From: Terrisporobacter glycolicus ATCC 14880 = DSM 1288
GTDB taxonomy: Bacteria > Bacillota > Clostridia > Peptostreptococcales > Peptostreptococcaceae
DNA length: 64,000 nt
Direction: 5' to 3'
Assembly: GCF_036812735.1 (NCBI RefSeq)
Contig: NZ_CP117523.1
Coordinates: 2,852,001-2,916,000 of the forward strand
A model generated the notes under the pieces. That model was not told the origin of the DNA. It was given only the letters and a program-made list of their open reading frames with translations, and did not search any database. The position numbers and the translations under genes were made by a program. Positions 26,971 to 35,820 of the stretch are shown here, in pieces. Positions within the stretch are counted from its first letter, which is position 1. The number at the start of each line of letters is the position of its first letter.

Positions 26971-27555
26971 TTAACTGTTTTTTAGCATATTTAATATATA
27001 TCTTATATACTCTATTCTTTTTTCTTTATCATTAATCAATTCATTTTTAAAGTCCTCTGTATTAAAATCACTGGTAGGATAAATAATTGATGATAAAAAT
27101 ACCATCTTTACATATGTAAATCTACTTTCAGATGTTGTAATTACTTTTTTTAAAACTCTATCTAACTTTTTATTTAAAGATTCTGTAATATCTATTATCT
27201 CCCTTGATATTTCTTCATCTTCATCCGACTTAGCAGCTTCCCTTTGCATTACAAGCACTCCTGGGTATCTTAATGCATATTCTATTATTTCATTAGCACA
27301 TAGGATTAACTTTTCTTCATCACTAAGCTCTTCATTATCAAGCTTGGAATATGCTAAAATTGTGTTCTGAATATAAAATTTTTGAACATTTTTTATCATT
27401 TCATCTTTACTTCTAAAATAATAATTTATTGCACTTACATTTACTTCTGCTTCCTTTGCTATTGTCCTAATAGGAACATTTAATGAACCATTTTTTCCAA
27501 AAAGGTATAGTGCCCTATCTAAAATTTTTTCTTCTATATTTTTAAGCTCTCTCAC
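26971..27555 (-). CDS. TetR-family transcriptional regulator
   Basis: Dimeric DNA-binding regulator. The N-terminal HTH is IRTIAKEAEVNVSAINYYFRSK (residues about 26-47), with core AEVNVSAINYYF. The C-terminal ligand domain is divergent. The start is GTG at 27555 with GAGGTG upstream. The length of 194 aa is normal. It lies directly upstream of the OYE-like gene with its own terminator, and probably controls that gene through the palindrome at 26903-26921. The ligand is unknown. Confidence 0.9.
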   Translation of the reverse strand: MRELKNIEEKILDRALYLFGKNGSLNVPIRTIAKEAEVNVSAINYYFRSKDEMIKNVQKFYIQNTILAYSKLDNEELSDEEKLILCANEIIEYALRYPGVLVMQREAAKSDEDEEISREIIDITESLNKKLDRVLKKVITTSESRFTYVKMVFLSSIIYPTSDFNTEDFKNELINDKEKRIEYIRYILNMLKNS

Positions 27556-27816
27556 TTTTTCACCTCATCTAAAAATTTTAATTTATACTTTTTAAGTTTG
27601 TAACTACATTGTATTTTCAATCAAACTATTTGTATTTATAGCTTTATACTATATTAACATTTACAAATAATATTATATCATAAGACTATTTATGAAAATT
27701 ACTTTTCTATATACTAACATCAATTCATTGTTGTCAAAGCAATAATAACTATATAATATACACTAAAATATCATCATATAAACTATCACCGTACTTTGCA
27801 ATTGTTTTATCACATA

Positions 27817-27846
27817 AAAATAGAACGATTAATATCGTCCTATTTT
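27817..27846 (-). terminator. Terminator of the minor pilin operon
   Basis: AAAATAG-ACGAT and ATCGT-CTATTTT pair with one wobble and are followed by TTTTTATG on the minus strand. Confidence 0.75.
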
Positions 27847-27849
27847 CAT

Positions 27850-28371
27850 TCAAAAGTTTTTTATATAAGATTTAAAATCTGTTTCATATTTTTCATCATT
27901 TTTACTTAAATTAAGTTTAACAGATACCTTGTTATTTTCTATCATAACAGATATAAAATCAACATAGTCACCTATTTCATAACCTCCAGTTTCACTATTT
28001 CCACTAGTATTTAATGTATTTATAAACAGTTTTTTATTGCTCTTATAACTTACTTCCTTATCTTTCATATTTCTATATTGATTTTTATATTTACACTTTA
28101 TTGAATTAATTTTTATATAAGATGAAGTATCTCCTTTTATGATTTTTCCATTCAAATCACGTATACTTATAACTCCATCGCTATTTTCTATAACTTTATT
28201 AATTTGGTAACACATTTCTTCACCTTGTTCATATAATTCAACATTGTCTTCAATAGTTTTTTTATATTTATTACTAAAGAATAAAAAGGAATATAAGCTT
28301 AAGGAAATAGTTACTATAATAAATAGGGATATTATACTTTCTAAAAGCAAGTAACCTTTTCTAATTTTCAT
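27850..28371 (-). CDS. Type IV prepilin-like protein, PilW-like
   Basis: Minor pseudopilin candidate. The leader MKIRKG is cleaved before YLLLE, giving the G/x(4)-E prepilin motif, and a 20-residue hydrophobic helix follows. The rest is a small globular domain with no recognised motif. The length is 173 aa. It starts 11 bases inside the end of the preceding pilin gene, so translation is coupled. It is the last gene of a four-gene pilin-like set that follows aroE. Confidence 0.75.
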   Translation of the reverse strand: MKIRKGYLLLESIISLFIIVTISLSLYSFLFFSNKYKKTIEDNVELYEQGEEMCYQINKVIENSDGVISIRDLNGKIIKGDTSSYIKINSIKCKYKNQYRNMKDKEVSYKSNKKLFINTLNTSGNSETGGYEIGDYVDFISVMIENNKVSVKLNLSKNDEKYETDFKSYIKNF

Positions 28372-28795
28372 ATATTCCCTCTTTGTATAGTACCCTTCCG
28401 CTTACTGGTACTATTGTAATATATTTATAATTATCACCTTTATTAATACTTATGGTTCCACCGCCATTTTTATATAGACCACTAGTATAAAAAGATACTA
28501 ATGAATTATTCTGGCCTATTGGAAAATTTAAATTTACATTCTTAGGTAGATGCACTCTTTTATCTTCTTTTTTATTTTTATGTAAAATATAGGACCATTT
28601 GCTATCTTCATTTAAAAACCTTATATAAACATTTTGATTGTTTAGCATATTTTCTCTTCTTACATAACGTATATCTGAACATAATTCTCTTGCAAAAAAA
28701 TCTATTTTATAATTATCACCTTCGTATTTCATAAAACCAATACTGGATAAGATGACTATTATACTTATTGTTGTTATAAGCTCAAGCGTGCTCAC
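28361..28795 (-). CDS. Type IV prepilin-like protein, GspH/FimT-like, apparent frameshift in the leader
   Basis: The mature part STLELITTISIIVILSSIG is a pilin N-terminal helix, followed by a globular domain of about 115 residues. In frame, the only start is a GTG at 28795 whose AGGA is just 2 bases away, and the product lacks a basic leader. A well placed ATG with GAGGAG 9 bases upstream lies at 28812 in another frame and codes M-K-R-E-G-M before TGA. Removing one TG from TGTG joins the two as KREG/MSTLE, a perfect prepilin motif. Either the gene is broken, or the sequence has an error, or the GTG start is used. The globular part looks intact. Confidence 0.7.
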   Translation of the reverse strand: MSTLELITTISIIVILSSIGFMKYEGDNYKIDFFARELCSDIRYVRRENMLNNQNVYIRFLNEDSKWSYILHKNKKEDKRVHLPKNVNLNFPIGQNNSLVSFYTSGLYKNGGGTISINKGDNYKYITIVPVSGRVLYKEGIYEN

Positions 28796-28812
28796 ATTCC
28801 TTCTCGCTTCAT
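28792..28812 (-). other. Out-of-frame prepilin leader (ATG AAG CGA GAA GGA ATG TGA)
   Basis: GAGGAG (28827-28822) precedes this ATG by 9 bases. The codons give the basic leader KREG, which the downstream pilin lacks. The TGTG at 28796-28793 is the likely site of a 2-base duplication. Confidence 0.65.
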
Positions 28813-28815
28813 ATA

Positions 28816-29412
28816 TTATTTCTCCTCGTAATTGTAAAACGTAATTAAATCACCTTCATTTATTTTAGTAAATTTATCCTCAGCATTTTCAATATTAGCT
28901 TCTATATTTGAATATTCTTCTTTAATATCTGATTCTTCTAATTTTTTCTCTGCTTTTCCAAACCAAGGATTTTTAATTTTAACGCTTATTAATGCATATT
29001 TATCATGATTATTAATTTTACTTTTGGTTGAAATTTTATAATGAATATATTCCTTTGTAGACAAGTTATCATCAAAAGCCATATCTATAGTTCTACTTGT
29101 AAGACCTGTATTTTCAATTTTCTTTACTTTATTTATAAATATGGCACTATTATTTTTAGTTAAATAATTATAAAATTCATCTTCTATTTCTGTGTTTTCC
29201 ACAGTATACTTAACTTCTTTAAGCATATTACTATAAATAAGTTCAATAACTCCAAGATTCTCTTCCTTAAGCTTCTCAGTTTTATATTCTAACTCACTAA
29301 TTCTGTTATTACTTAAAATCAATCTGGAACATGTAATAGAAATTAAGCTAATTATTGTAAATGTAATAACAGACATAATTAAAATTGAACCTTTACTCTT
29401 TCTTTGTAACAT
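28816..29412 (-). CDS. Type IV pilus assembly protein, PilX-like
   Basis: Minor pilin-like membrane protein. A short basic start MLQRKSKG precedes the hydrophobic segment SILIMSVITFTIISLISI. The residue at +5 is Met rather than Glu, as in PilX-type or GspK-type subunits that do not need the conserved Glu. The rest (about 165 aa) is charged and soluble. Its start overlaps the preceding gene by 20 bases and its stop lies 3 bases before the next leader ATG, so this is a tight operon. Function is inferred from context. Confidence 0.65.
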   Translation of the reverse strand: MLQRKSKGSILIMSVITFTIISLISITCSRLILSNNRISELEYKTEKLKEENLGVIELIYSNMLKEVKYTVENTEIEDEFYNYLTKNNSAIFINKVKKIENTGLTSRTIDMAFDDNLSTKEYIHYKISTKSKINNHDKYALISVKIKNPWFGKAEKKLEESDIKEEYSNIEANIENAEDKFTKINEGDLITFYNYEEK

Positions 29413-29752
29413 AAGTATTAAGTTCCATTTCTCTATTATTATCTGATACTTTAACTCTTAAATCATAACAATTATAATAACTAATTTGAGTAACCAAAGT
29501 TTTCACTTTAAAATTGTTAACCATTTGCTCTTTATTATATCCGTCTTTATTAGTACTCTTTTTTATTTTATTTCTTTCATCTTCTATTTTTTCCTTAGCT
29601 ATATATAGCATCTGTCTATTATGATTATTTTTCTTAAGCAAAATAATATTATTATGCAATGTTGATGTGATTATAAATACTATCATACTAACAATAAATA
29701 AGCTTATTACACATTCTAAAGTTGTGAACCCTTTTCTTTTAATCCTCATCAT
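29393..29752 (-). CDS. Type IV prepilin-like protein, PilV/GspI-like
   Basis: The leader (M)MRIKRKG precedes FTTLE, the canonical prepilin cleavage motif with Glu at +5, then a hydrophobic helix VISLFIVSMIVFIIT. The total length is 119 aa, which is small. Two adjacent ATG codons are possible starts; the second (29749) has better spacing from AGGAAGG. It follows aroE by 13 bases and starts the pilin set. No pilus ATPase, platform protein or prepilin peptidase gene is in the window. Confidence 0.75.
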   Translation of the reverse strand: MMRIKRKGFTTLECVISLFIVSMIVFIITSTLHNNIILLKKNNHNRQMLYIAKEKIEDERNKIKKSTNKDGYNKEQMVNNFKVKTLVTQISYYNCYDLRVKVSDNNREMELNTYVTKKE

Positions 29753-29765
29753 CCTTCCTAAATTT

Positions 29766-30620
29766 TTACTTTAGTGAATTGAAATATATATTCTTTATTT
29801 CTTCAAGATCGTCCTCACTTGCTTTTATATTTTCCCATATTTCATAAGCTAATAATCCTTGATTAATTAACATATTAATGCCATAAACAACATTTAAATT
29901 CTTATTCTTCGCCCAAGACAATAATGCAGTTTCATGAGGCTTATATACAATATCACAAACTAGTAAATTTTTAGGTGGATTTATATTAACATCTATTGGA
30001 CAGTCCTTAGATTCCATTCCTATAGGCGTAGTATTGATTAAAATATCAAAATTTTTCAAATCATTTTCTTCTACTGGATTTGTGTCATAGTCGGCTTTTG
30101 ACAAGAAATTACTATTAATTAAGTTACAAATATTCTTCGCATTTTCTTCACTTCTATTTCTAATTTCAATATAAGAAACTTCTTTGTTAGCCAATTCTAC
30201 TGCTATACTTCTACAAGCTCCTCCAGCTCCTAAAATAATTATTTTTTTATTTTTTAAATCATAACCTTCATCTGTTAAAGATTTTATAAATCCTATACCA
30301 TCTGTGTTATAGCCTACTAACTCATTATTTACATTTTTTATTGTGTTTACAGCTCCTATAAGTAGTGCATTTTTGTCTACTTTATCTAGGTATGAGATTA
30401 TATCTACTTTATAAGGAATTGTTACATTGCAACCTTTCATATTAAAAGTTTTTATACTTTGTGCTGCACTTTCCAAGTTATTTTTTTCTATTTCAAAACA
30501 CATATAAATATTATTTTTTTTATATTTTTGTGATAAGAAATTATGTATGCTTGGTGAAAAGCTTTGACTTACTGGTTGTCCAAAAAGACCTATTAATTTT
30601 GTATTAGAATTTATATTCAT
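29766..30620 (-). CDS. aroE: Shikimate dehydrogenase
   Basis: NADP-dependent reduction of 3-dehydroshikimate to shikimate. Visible residues are GQPVSQSFSPSIHN for the substrate, NVTIPYK with the catalytic Lys, AVNT, GYNTDGIGF with the catalytic Asp, and the NADP loop ILGAGGACRS. The length of 284 aa is normal. AAAGGAGC precedes the ATG. It is followed closely by four pilin-like genes, with which it is probably cotranscribed. Upstream is the histidine kinase pair, 60 bases away. Confidence 0.95.
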   Translation of the reverse strand: MNINSNTKLIGLFGQPVSQSFSPSIHNFLSQKYKKNNIYMCFEIEKNNLESAAQSIKTFNMKGCNVTIPYKVDIISYLDKVDKNALLIGAVNTIKNVNNELVGYNTDGIGFIKSLTDEGYDLKNKKIIILGAGGACRSIAVELANKEVSYIEIRNRSEENAKNICNLINSNFLSKADYDTNPVEENDLKNFDILINTTPIGMESKDCPIDVNINPPKNLLVCDIVYKPHETALLSWAKNKNLNVVYGINMLINQGLLAYEIWENIKASEDDLEEIKNIYFNSLK

Positions 30621-30679
30621 AGTAGCTCCTTTATTATGTTTATTATCATATCTTTAGTAATTTATACTTCTTATTGTAA

Positions 30680-33169
30680 CTATAAATCACATATTTTCTT
30701 ATATTCATTATAGATAAAGTTTTCATCAATTACTTTAATAGTTTTTTCACCATCGTTAATATTTTTTTCAATATTAAGTTCCATTTCTATTAATATACAA
30801 TCATCTTTATTAGTTTTCATGTCTACTTTTCCCTTATATTTGTTTACAATTAACTTTGCAATAGACATGCTTAAATTAAGAATTTTTTCTTCATAATTAT
30901 CAAGATATTGCTCATAGTTATACCTTTTAAAATTTTCTATTGTAATTATTACTTTATCTACTTTAGTTTTTATATTAAAATCAATTGTACTTTTTATCCT
31001 AGAATTTTTTACTACCACAGACAATAAGGTAAGAATAGCTTTAGTCATATCATCTGGATCTAATTTCGTATATATTTCTTCTTCATCTGTATCAAATACT
31101 ATATTAATGCCTTTATACTCAGTATACTTATTTAATTGAGTAACTATATCTTCACACAAAGATACTATATCGTAAATTTCATTGCTTTCATTATGGTTAT
31201 CTTCTTCTAACTTAGATAGTTCCATAATTTTATTAATTAATGTGATCAAAACTTCCACATGTTTCTTCATAACTAATATAGAATTGGCAAACTCCCCATT
31301 AGGCTCTCTTTTTATAACATCTTTACAATTTCTTTCTATAAATTGATTACTACTATGAAGTAAGTTCGCCGGCGTTAATAGTTCATGTGACATATTAATA
31401 AAGAAATCGTCCTTATCCTTATTAATAATTTCACTTTCTAAAATTTCTTTTTTCATTGATTCTACTTTAATTTCTTCTGTAATATCTCTAATTATTAATA
31501 CCATTTTAGTAGATTTATTAATATTAATAAGTACCACACTACTTTCAATATTAATTAATCCTCCGTATCCATCCTTTAGGGTTTTTCTTATATATTTAAT
31601 ATTTTCGTTTATATTACCAGAACTAATTGCTATGTCATTATATATTTCATCCAAGTCCATATTCTCTATATCTTGAATCTTAAATAATTCAAAGAAAGTA
31701 TCATTTGCATACTCAAACTCTTTACTTTCATAATCTAGTACACATATGGCCTCTGGTATAGTATCTATTAAAGTTTTATATTGATTTGTACTCATTTCTA
31801 ATTTATTAAGTAACTTTTTATAATTAGAAATATCCTTTATTTCAATTAAGCTAATTTCCTCATTATCCTCAATAAATTTTAACCTGTCTATAAATAACGA
31901 AATTTCTTTGCTGTCATCATCAATATAGTTAATTTCACCTTTTGTAGCACTATTTAGAATAATATTTTTAATATCACTATTATCTAAGTCTATATCTAAT
32001 TTATAATTATTATAAATTATCTCTTTATTTTTCTCTAATATTATAGAGTATGGTATATTTTCAACTATCTTTTTATACTTTACATCATTTTCTTGTATCT
32101 TTAATGCCATTTTTTTTTCATATGTTATATCAGATAATATACAAATTACTTTTGAAGATTCATATTCTTCATATAAAGAAATTACACATTCAAAAATCCT
32201 ACCATCTTTTATTGTTACTTCCGTAATTACACTTTTACTATAATATCTTGCATCTTCTATACTCTTTAAAAATTTTTCTTTTTCTATCATATTGTCATTT
32301 AAGAAATCATCTAGTTTTATTGCTGTATTATAGTCTCTATATGAACTAAACATAGTTTTAAAAACAACATCATTATTAATGATGTAATTATCTTCGTCAA
32401 TTAATAGTGCACTTTTCTTAAACTGTCCTAGAAGAATATGCAAGTTTTTTTCTTTTAAATCATAGTCATCTTGCAGTATTTTATTAACTATTCTATAATT
32501 ATTTAATCTTTCATCATATAATTTCATATTTATGGCACTTCTATTTAAATTACTTTCTGTTTTAGAATATTTGATGCTAGGCTGTTCAATATAAATTATA
32601 TATGTTTTAAAGAATATAAGTGAAACAATTAATAAATCTAGAATTATATTGCTATATATAAGCCAGTTAATAATATGACTTTGAAGTACTAACATAAAAT
32701 TAATAATATAATATAGTGAAATAGTCTGTATCACCTTAGGATATTTACTATAAAACAAGTATATATTTCCTATAATAAGACTTATAATCATAAAATTATT
32801 TAAATTATCAAGTATATTATTAAGGCTTAAATAAAATGAAAATATGCAAACCACATAATTTATAAAAAAAATAATTTTTCTATGTAAACTTATCTTTTCG
32901 TCATTAGATATAAGATAAAATAATATTAGTACTATTATATCTCCTACTAAAAACATGTAAAATAAATTATAATCATTAGAAATTATAATGTTTGCTGCTA
33001 TTCTTTTTAAGTAATAGCACACTTTCATTGTTAGAATGGTTCCTATTAATACTAGTTGAATTATATTTTTTTTGCTCTTTCTAGTACCTATACTAGATAA
33101 AATAATAAAAAAAACACATAAGAATAAGGAAATCGTTAGTGTATTCAAATTTACAATAAAACCATTCAT
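30680..33169 (-). CDS. Membrane PAS histidine kinase homologue, phospho-acceptor His present, ATP-binding domain degenerate
   Basis: The N-terminus has about seven membrane segments (residues 10-195), then PAS-like domains (about 245-350, 365-450, 460-565). The HisKA segment has FFINMSHELLTP with His595 in place. The catalytic domain has lost its motifs. The N box reads LTLLSVVV where NLLxNA is expected (Thr714, Val718). The D-x-G-x-G box is replaced by ENFKRYN, and no GxGxGL is present. It should accept but not donate phosphate by itself. The next gene upstream encodes the complementary partner, 24 bases away. No response regulator is adjacent. AGGAGGGGGAG precedes the ATG. Confidence 0.85.
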   Translation of the reverse strand: MNGFIVNLNTLTISLFLCVFFIILSSIGTRKSKKNIIQLVLIGTILTMKVCYYLKRIAANIIISNDYNLFYMFLVGDIIVLILFYLISNDEKISLHRKIIFFINYVVCIFSFYLSLNNILDNLNNFMIISLIIGNIYLFYSKYPKVIQTISLYYIINFMLVLQSHIINWLIYSNIILDLLIVSLIFFKTYIIYIEQPSIKYSKTESNLNRSAINMKLYDERLNNYRIVNKILQDDYDLKEKNLHILLGQFKKSALLIDEDNYIINNDVVFKTMFSSYRDYNTAIKLDDFLNDNMIEKEKFLKSIEDARYYSKSVITEVTIKDGRIFECVISLYEEYESSKVICILSDITYEKKMALKIQENDVKYKKIVENIPYSIILEKNKEIIYNNYKLDIDLDNSDIKNIILNSATKGEINYIDDDSKEISLFIDRLKFIEDNEEISLIEIKDISNYKKLLNKLEMSTNQYKTLIDTIPEAICVLDYESKEFEYANDTFFELFKIQDIENMDLDEIYNDIAISSGNINENIKYIRKTLKDGYGGLINIESSVVLININKSTKMVLIIRDITEEIKVESMKKEILESEIINKDKDDFFINMSHELLTPANLLHSSNQFIERNCKDVIKREPNGEFANSILVMKKHVEVLITLINKIMELSKLEEDNHNESNEIYDIVSLCEDIVTQLNKYTEYKGINIVFDTDEEEIYTKLDPDDMTKAILTLLSVVVKNSRIKSTIDFNIKTKVDKVIITIENFKRYNYEQYLDNYEEKILNLSMSIAKLIVNKYKGKVDMKTNKDDCILIEMELNIEKNINDGEKTIKVIDENFIYNEYKKICDL

Positions 33170-33193
33170 TTCTCCCCCTCCTATTTTTAAGCC

Positions 33194-35590
33194 TTAAGCC
33201 AGATATATATCAGAAAACTCTAAGTCAATAGATTCTCTATCTATTATAATATTTTCAAGTTTATGCTTATTCTCTTTAGTACTTTCCAAGTAATTACCTT
33301 TAAGTATTACTTCAAATTTACTTCCATATCCTATTTTACTGTTAACCTGAATCTTGGCGTGATGAACCAAAGCTAATTTTTTAACAAGATACAAGCCAAC
33401 CCCTGTTCCTTCTGCTGTTCTAGATAAAGATCTATTAACTTGTTCAAAGTTTTCGAAAATAAAATCAAGCTTATTACTAGGTATTCCACTGCCGTTGTCT
33501 TTAATAGCTATTGTTATATCTTTTTTATCTACTTTTAATAATACTTTTATTTTCCCACCTTTTTCTGTAAATTTTATTGCATTAGACAATAAGTTAAGTA
33601 TAATTTTTTCAATTTTTTCTTTATCCATAAAAATTAGAACTTCTCTTTTATTACTTTCAAATGTTATATCTAAGTTTTTAGGTTTTGTATATTCTCTACA
33701 TAATTGTACAAGTTCCTCTAGATATTTTACTATATCATAAATTTTATAATCTCTATAATATATACCTGCCTCTATTTTACTTATTTCTTCTATGTTGTTT
33801 AACAGTCTCTTTAATCTGTAAGAATTTTGTTTAACTGTTTTAGTGTAGCTTCTTACTCCATCATAATTATATATATCTTTATTATTGTCTAAAAATTTAT
33901 TGACTTCAAATATAGTGTTTATTGGTTTCTTTATAATAGAGGAAGCCCTTGTTAAAAATTCAGTTTTAAACTTATTTCTTTCTTTTATTATTTGAAGTTT
34001 ATTATATACACTTTCTAGTTGTTGTTCAATTTCTAAATCTCTTACTATAACAAGTAGATTATCTTGTTTTGGTACTTGCTCTATAGCTATTGATATTTTT
34101 TTATTTTTTTCTTGATTCATGTAAAAAGTTTTAAAATTAACTTCTTCATTATTTTCTAAATATGTATCTATTATTTTATTGAAGTTATCTACTCCCATAT
34201 CTTTTAATAGTCTCATCATGTATTTATTAGTGTATACTTGTTTTTTTGTATATTTATTCACCAATATAATTCCTTCTGGCAAAGTTTGAATTAACCCATA
34301 GTAAGTCTCTTTATTTTCATCAAGTTTATTCAATGCAACTTCATGTTCTGTACAATCACTAGCAATACTTAATATCATTTTTTTGCCATTTAATCTAAAA
34401 GTTGAGGAAATAAAATCTATAATTTTCCCATTTTCTAATTCAAGTTGGCTTTTTTCTTGCTCTTTAACACCATTTTTCAAAATAAATATATTATGTAAAA
34501 ACTCATCCTTACTATCTTTGCTTATTCTTTTTTCTATTTTGTCCATAGTCCAAACATTTTTTATAGATGAGTCTAAATCAAAAATATCTAGTCCTATTTT
34601 ATTAATATAACTAATATTATCTCCATCGTGAATAAGTACACCATCACTTAATATATCCATTAAAGTTTTGTATCTCAATTCACTTTTTTTCAATTTGTCT
34701 TCTTCAATAGATATCTCAGTAATATCTTTCAATTCACAAATTATTCTTTCCCCACCTTCAAAATAGTCTTTTACTAAAACTAACTTATATTTTTTATTAA
34801 CAAATTCTATTTGTAAAAAATTTTCTTTACCAAAATCCATCTTGCTTATTTTAGCAAATATCTTTTTAGGATCTTTATTCAACTCATTACTTATAAAATC
34901 ATTAAAGTCAAAATTTTTAACATTATAATTATTTTCAATTATGAATTCATCAAAATACTTATTTTTAAAAATACATTTGTAATTAGAGGCATTTAAAATT
35001 ATTATAGGAATATTAATTACTTCAACAATGCTAGATAACTTATCATTAACAGTTTTAATTTCTTCCCTCATATAGTTTTGAACATAAGTTTCATCTTCTA
35101 TTTCTTTTATTGTTCTTGAGATATACTGCTTATTCATACGAAATTTATTTTTGTTCAATTCGTTTTCTTTATGTTTTATATATATAACGTTAATACATAT
35201 AATACTTAAAATGCATAAGTTGATTAATATATCATATATTCCATCCATAATCATCGAACCATAAAGCGCAGTATATACTAGACCAATAGTAAATATTACA
35301 GGAATAATATATTTTTTCAAATTACTTTTACTTTTTATTTTTATTTGAAATAATATAAGAAGTTTTAGAAAAATTATTACAAATGATATTTCAGCTATAT
35401 AGTTCATTATTGGTCTAATATTATATTCTTTTAATTGCATTATTAATAGTTCTAAAAAAAATAATGGCAGTATTAAAAATACACTTTTGTCTTTTGATAT
35501 TTTATATATAAATATTAACAATAATGGTATAGCAATGTTAGTAATAATTTTTAATAAATACAGTAATTCACCATATTCATTTAGAATCAT
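33194..35590 (-). CDS. Membrane PAS histidine kinase homologue, ATP-binding domain intact, phospho-acceptor His replaced by Ser
   Basis: The architecture matches the downstream neighbour: about six membrane segments (8-140), PAS-like domains (about 180-295, 305-415, 425-520), HisKA and HATPase. The HisKA motif reads FLTRASSIIKKPINTI, where family members have S-H-E-L-x-T-P, so Ser551 occupies the His position. The ATPase is canonical: NLLSNAIKFT (Asn666, Asn670), DNGSGI (698-703), F box FENFEQV, and GTGVGLYLVKKLA (728-740). It can probably bind ATP but cannot autophosphorylate on His. GGGGGG precedes the ATG, and a good promoter lies about 140 bases upstream. Confidence 0.85.
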   Translation of the reverse strand: MILNEYGELLYLLKIITNIAIPLLLIFIYKISKDKSVFLILPLFFLELLIMQLKEYNIRPIMNYIAEISFVIIFLKLLILFQIKIKSKSNLKKYIIPVIFTIGLVYTALYGSMIMDGIYDILINLCILSIICINVIYIKHKENELNKNKFRMNKQYISRTIKEIEDETYVQNYMREEIKTVNDKLSSIVEVINIPIIILNASNYKCIFKNKYFDEFIIENNYNVKNFDFNDFISNELNKDPKKIFAKISKMDFGKENFLQIEFVNKKYKLVLVKDYFEGGERIICELKDITEISIEEDKLKKSELRYKTLMDILSDGVLIHDGDNISYINKIGLDIFDLDSSIKNVWTMDKIEKRISKDSKDEFLHNIFILKNGVKEQEKSQLELENGKIIDFISSTFRLNGKKMILSIASDCTEHEVALNKLDENKETYYGLIQTLPEGIILVNKYTKKQVYTNKYMMRLLKDMGVDNFNKIIDTYLENNEEVNFKTFYMNQEKNKKISIAIEQVPKQDNLLVIVRDLEIEQQLESVYNKLQIIKERNKFKTEFLTRASSIIKKPINTIFEVNKFLDNNKDIYNYDGVRSYTKTVKQNSYRLKRLLNNIEEISKIEAGIYYRDYKIYDIVKYLEELVQLCREYTKPKNLDITFESNKREVLIFMDKEKIEKIILNLLSNAIKFTEKGGKIKVLLKVDKKDITIAIKDNGSGIPSNKLDFIFENFEQVNRSLSRTAEGTGVGLYLVKKLALVHHAKIQVNSKIGYGSKFEVILKGNYLESTKENKHKLENIIIDRESIDLEFSDIYLA

Positions 35591-35732
35591 AAAGTTTCCC
35601 CCCTTTATAGTATGACAGCAGTAATAATTTATTTATTTGTAAATTACATACATTTTGATTCATTACTAAAAAACACGATTCTTGAGTATAAACTTCATAT
35701 TTTTTCTCTTTTTTTATCATATAAGTTATATT

Positions 35733-35760
35733 ATCATAATTATATTAAATATTTTGTCAA
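35733..35760 (-). promoter_or_regulatory. Sigma-A promoter of the kinase pair
   Basis: TTGACA (35760-35755), 16-base spacer, TATGAT (35738-35733) on the minus strand. Transcription would start near 35726, leaving a leader of about 135 bases. Confidence 0.6.
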
Positions 35761-35794
35761 TTTCTGGATATAAGCAAAAAAGTTATATACGACA

Positions 35795-35820
35795 AAAAAA
35801 GCCTTATTCAAGGCTTTTTT
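35795..35820 (-). terminator. Terminator of sigK
   Basis: AAAAAAGCCTT and AAGGCTTTTTT form an 11-bp stem with a 4-base loop. The stem includes the last codons and stop of sigK. Confidence 0.85.
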
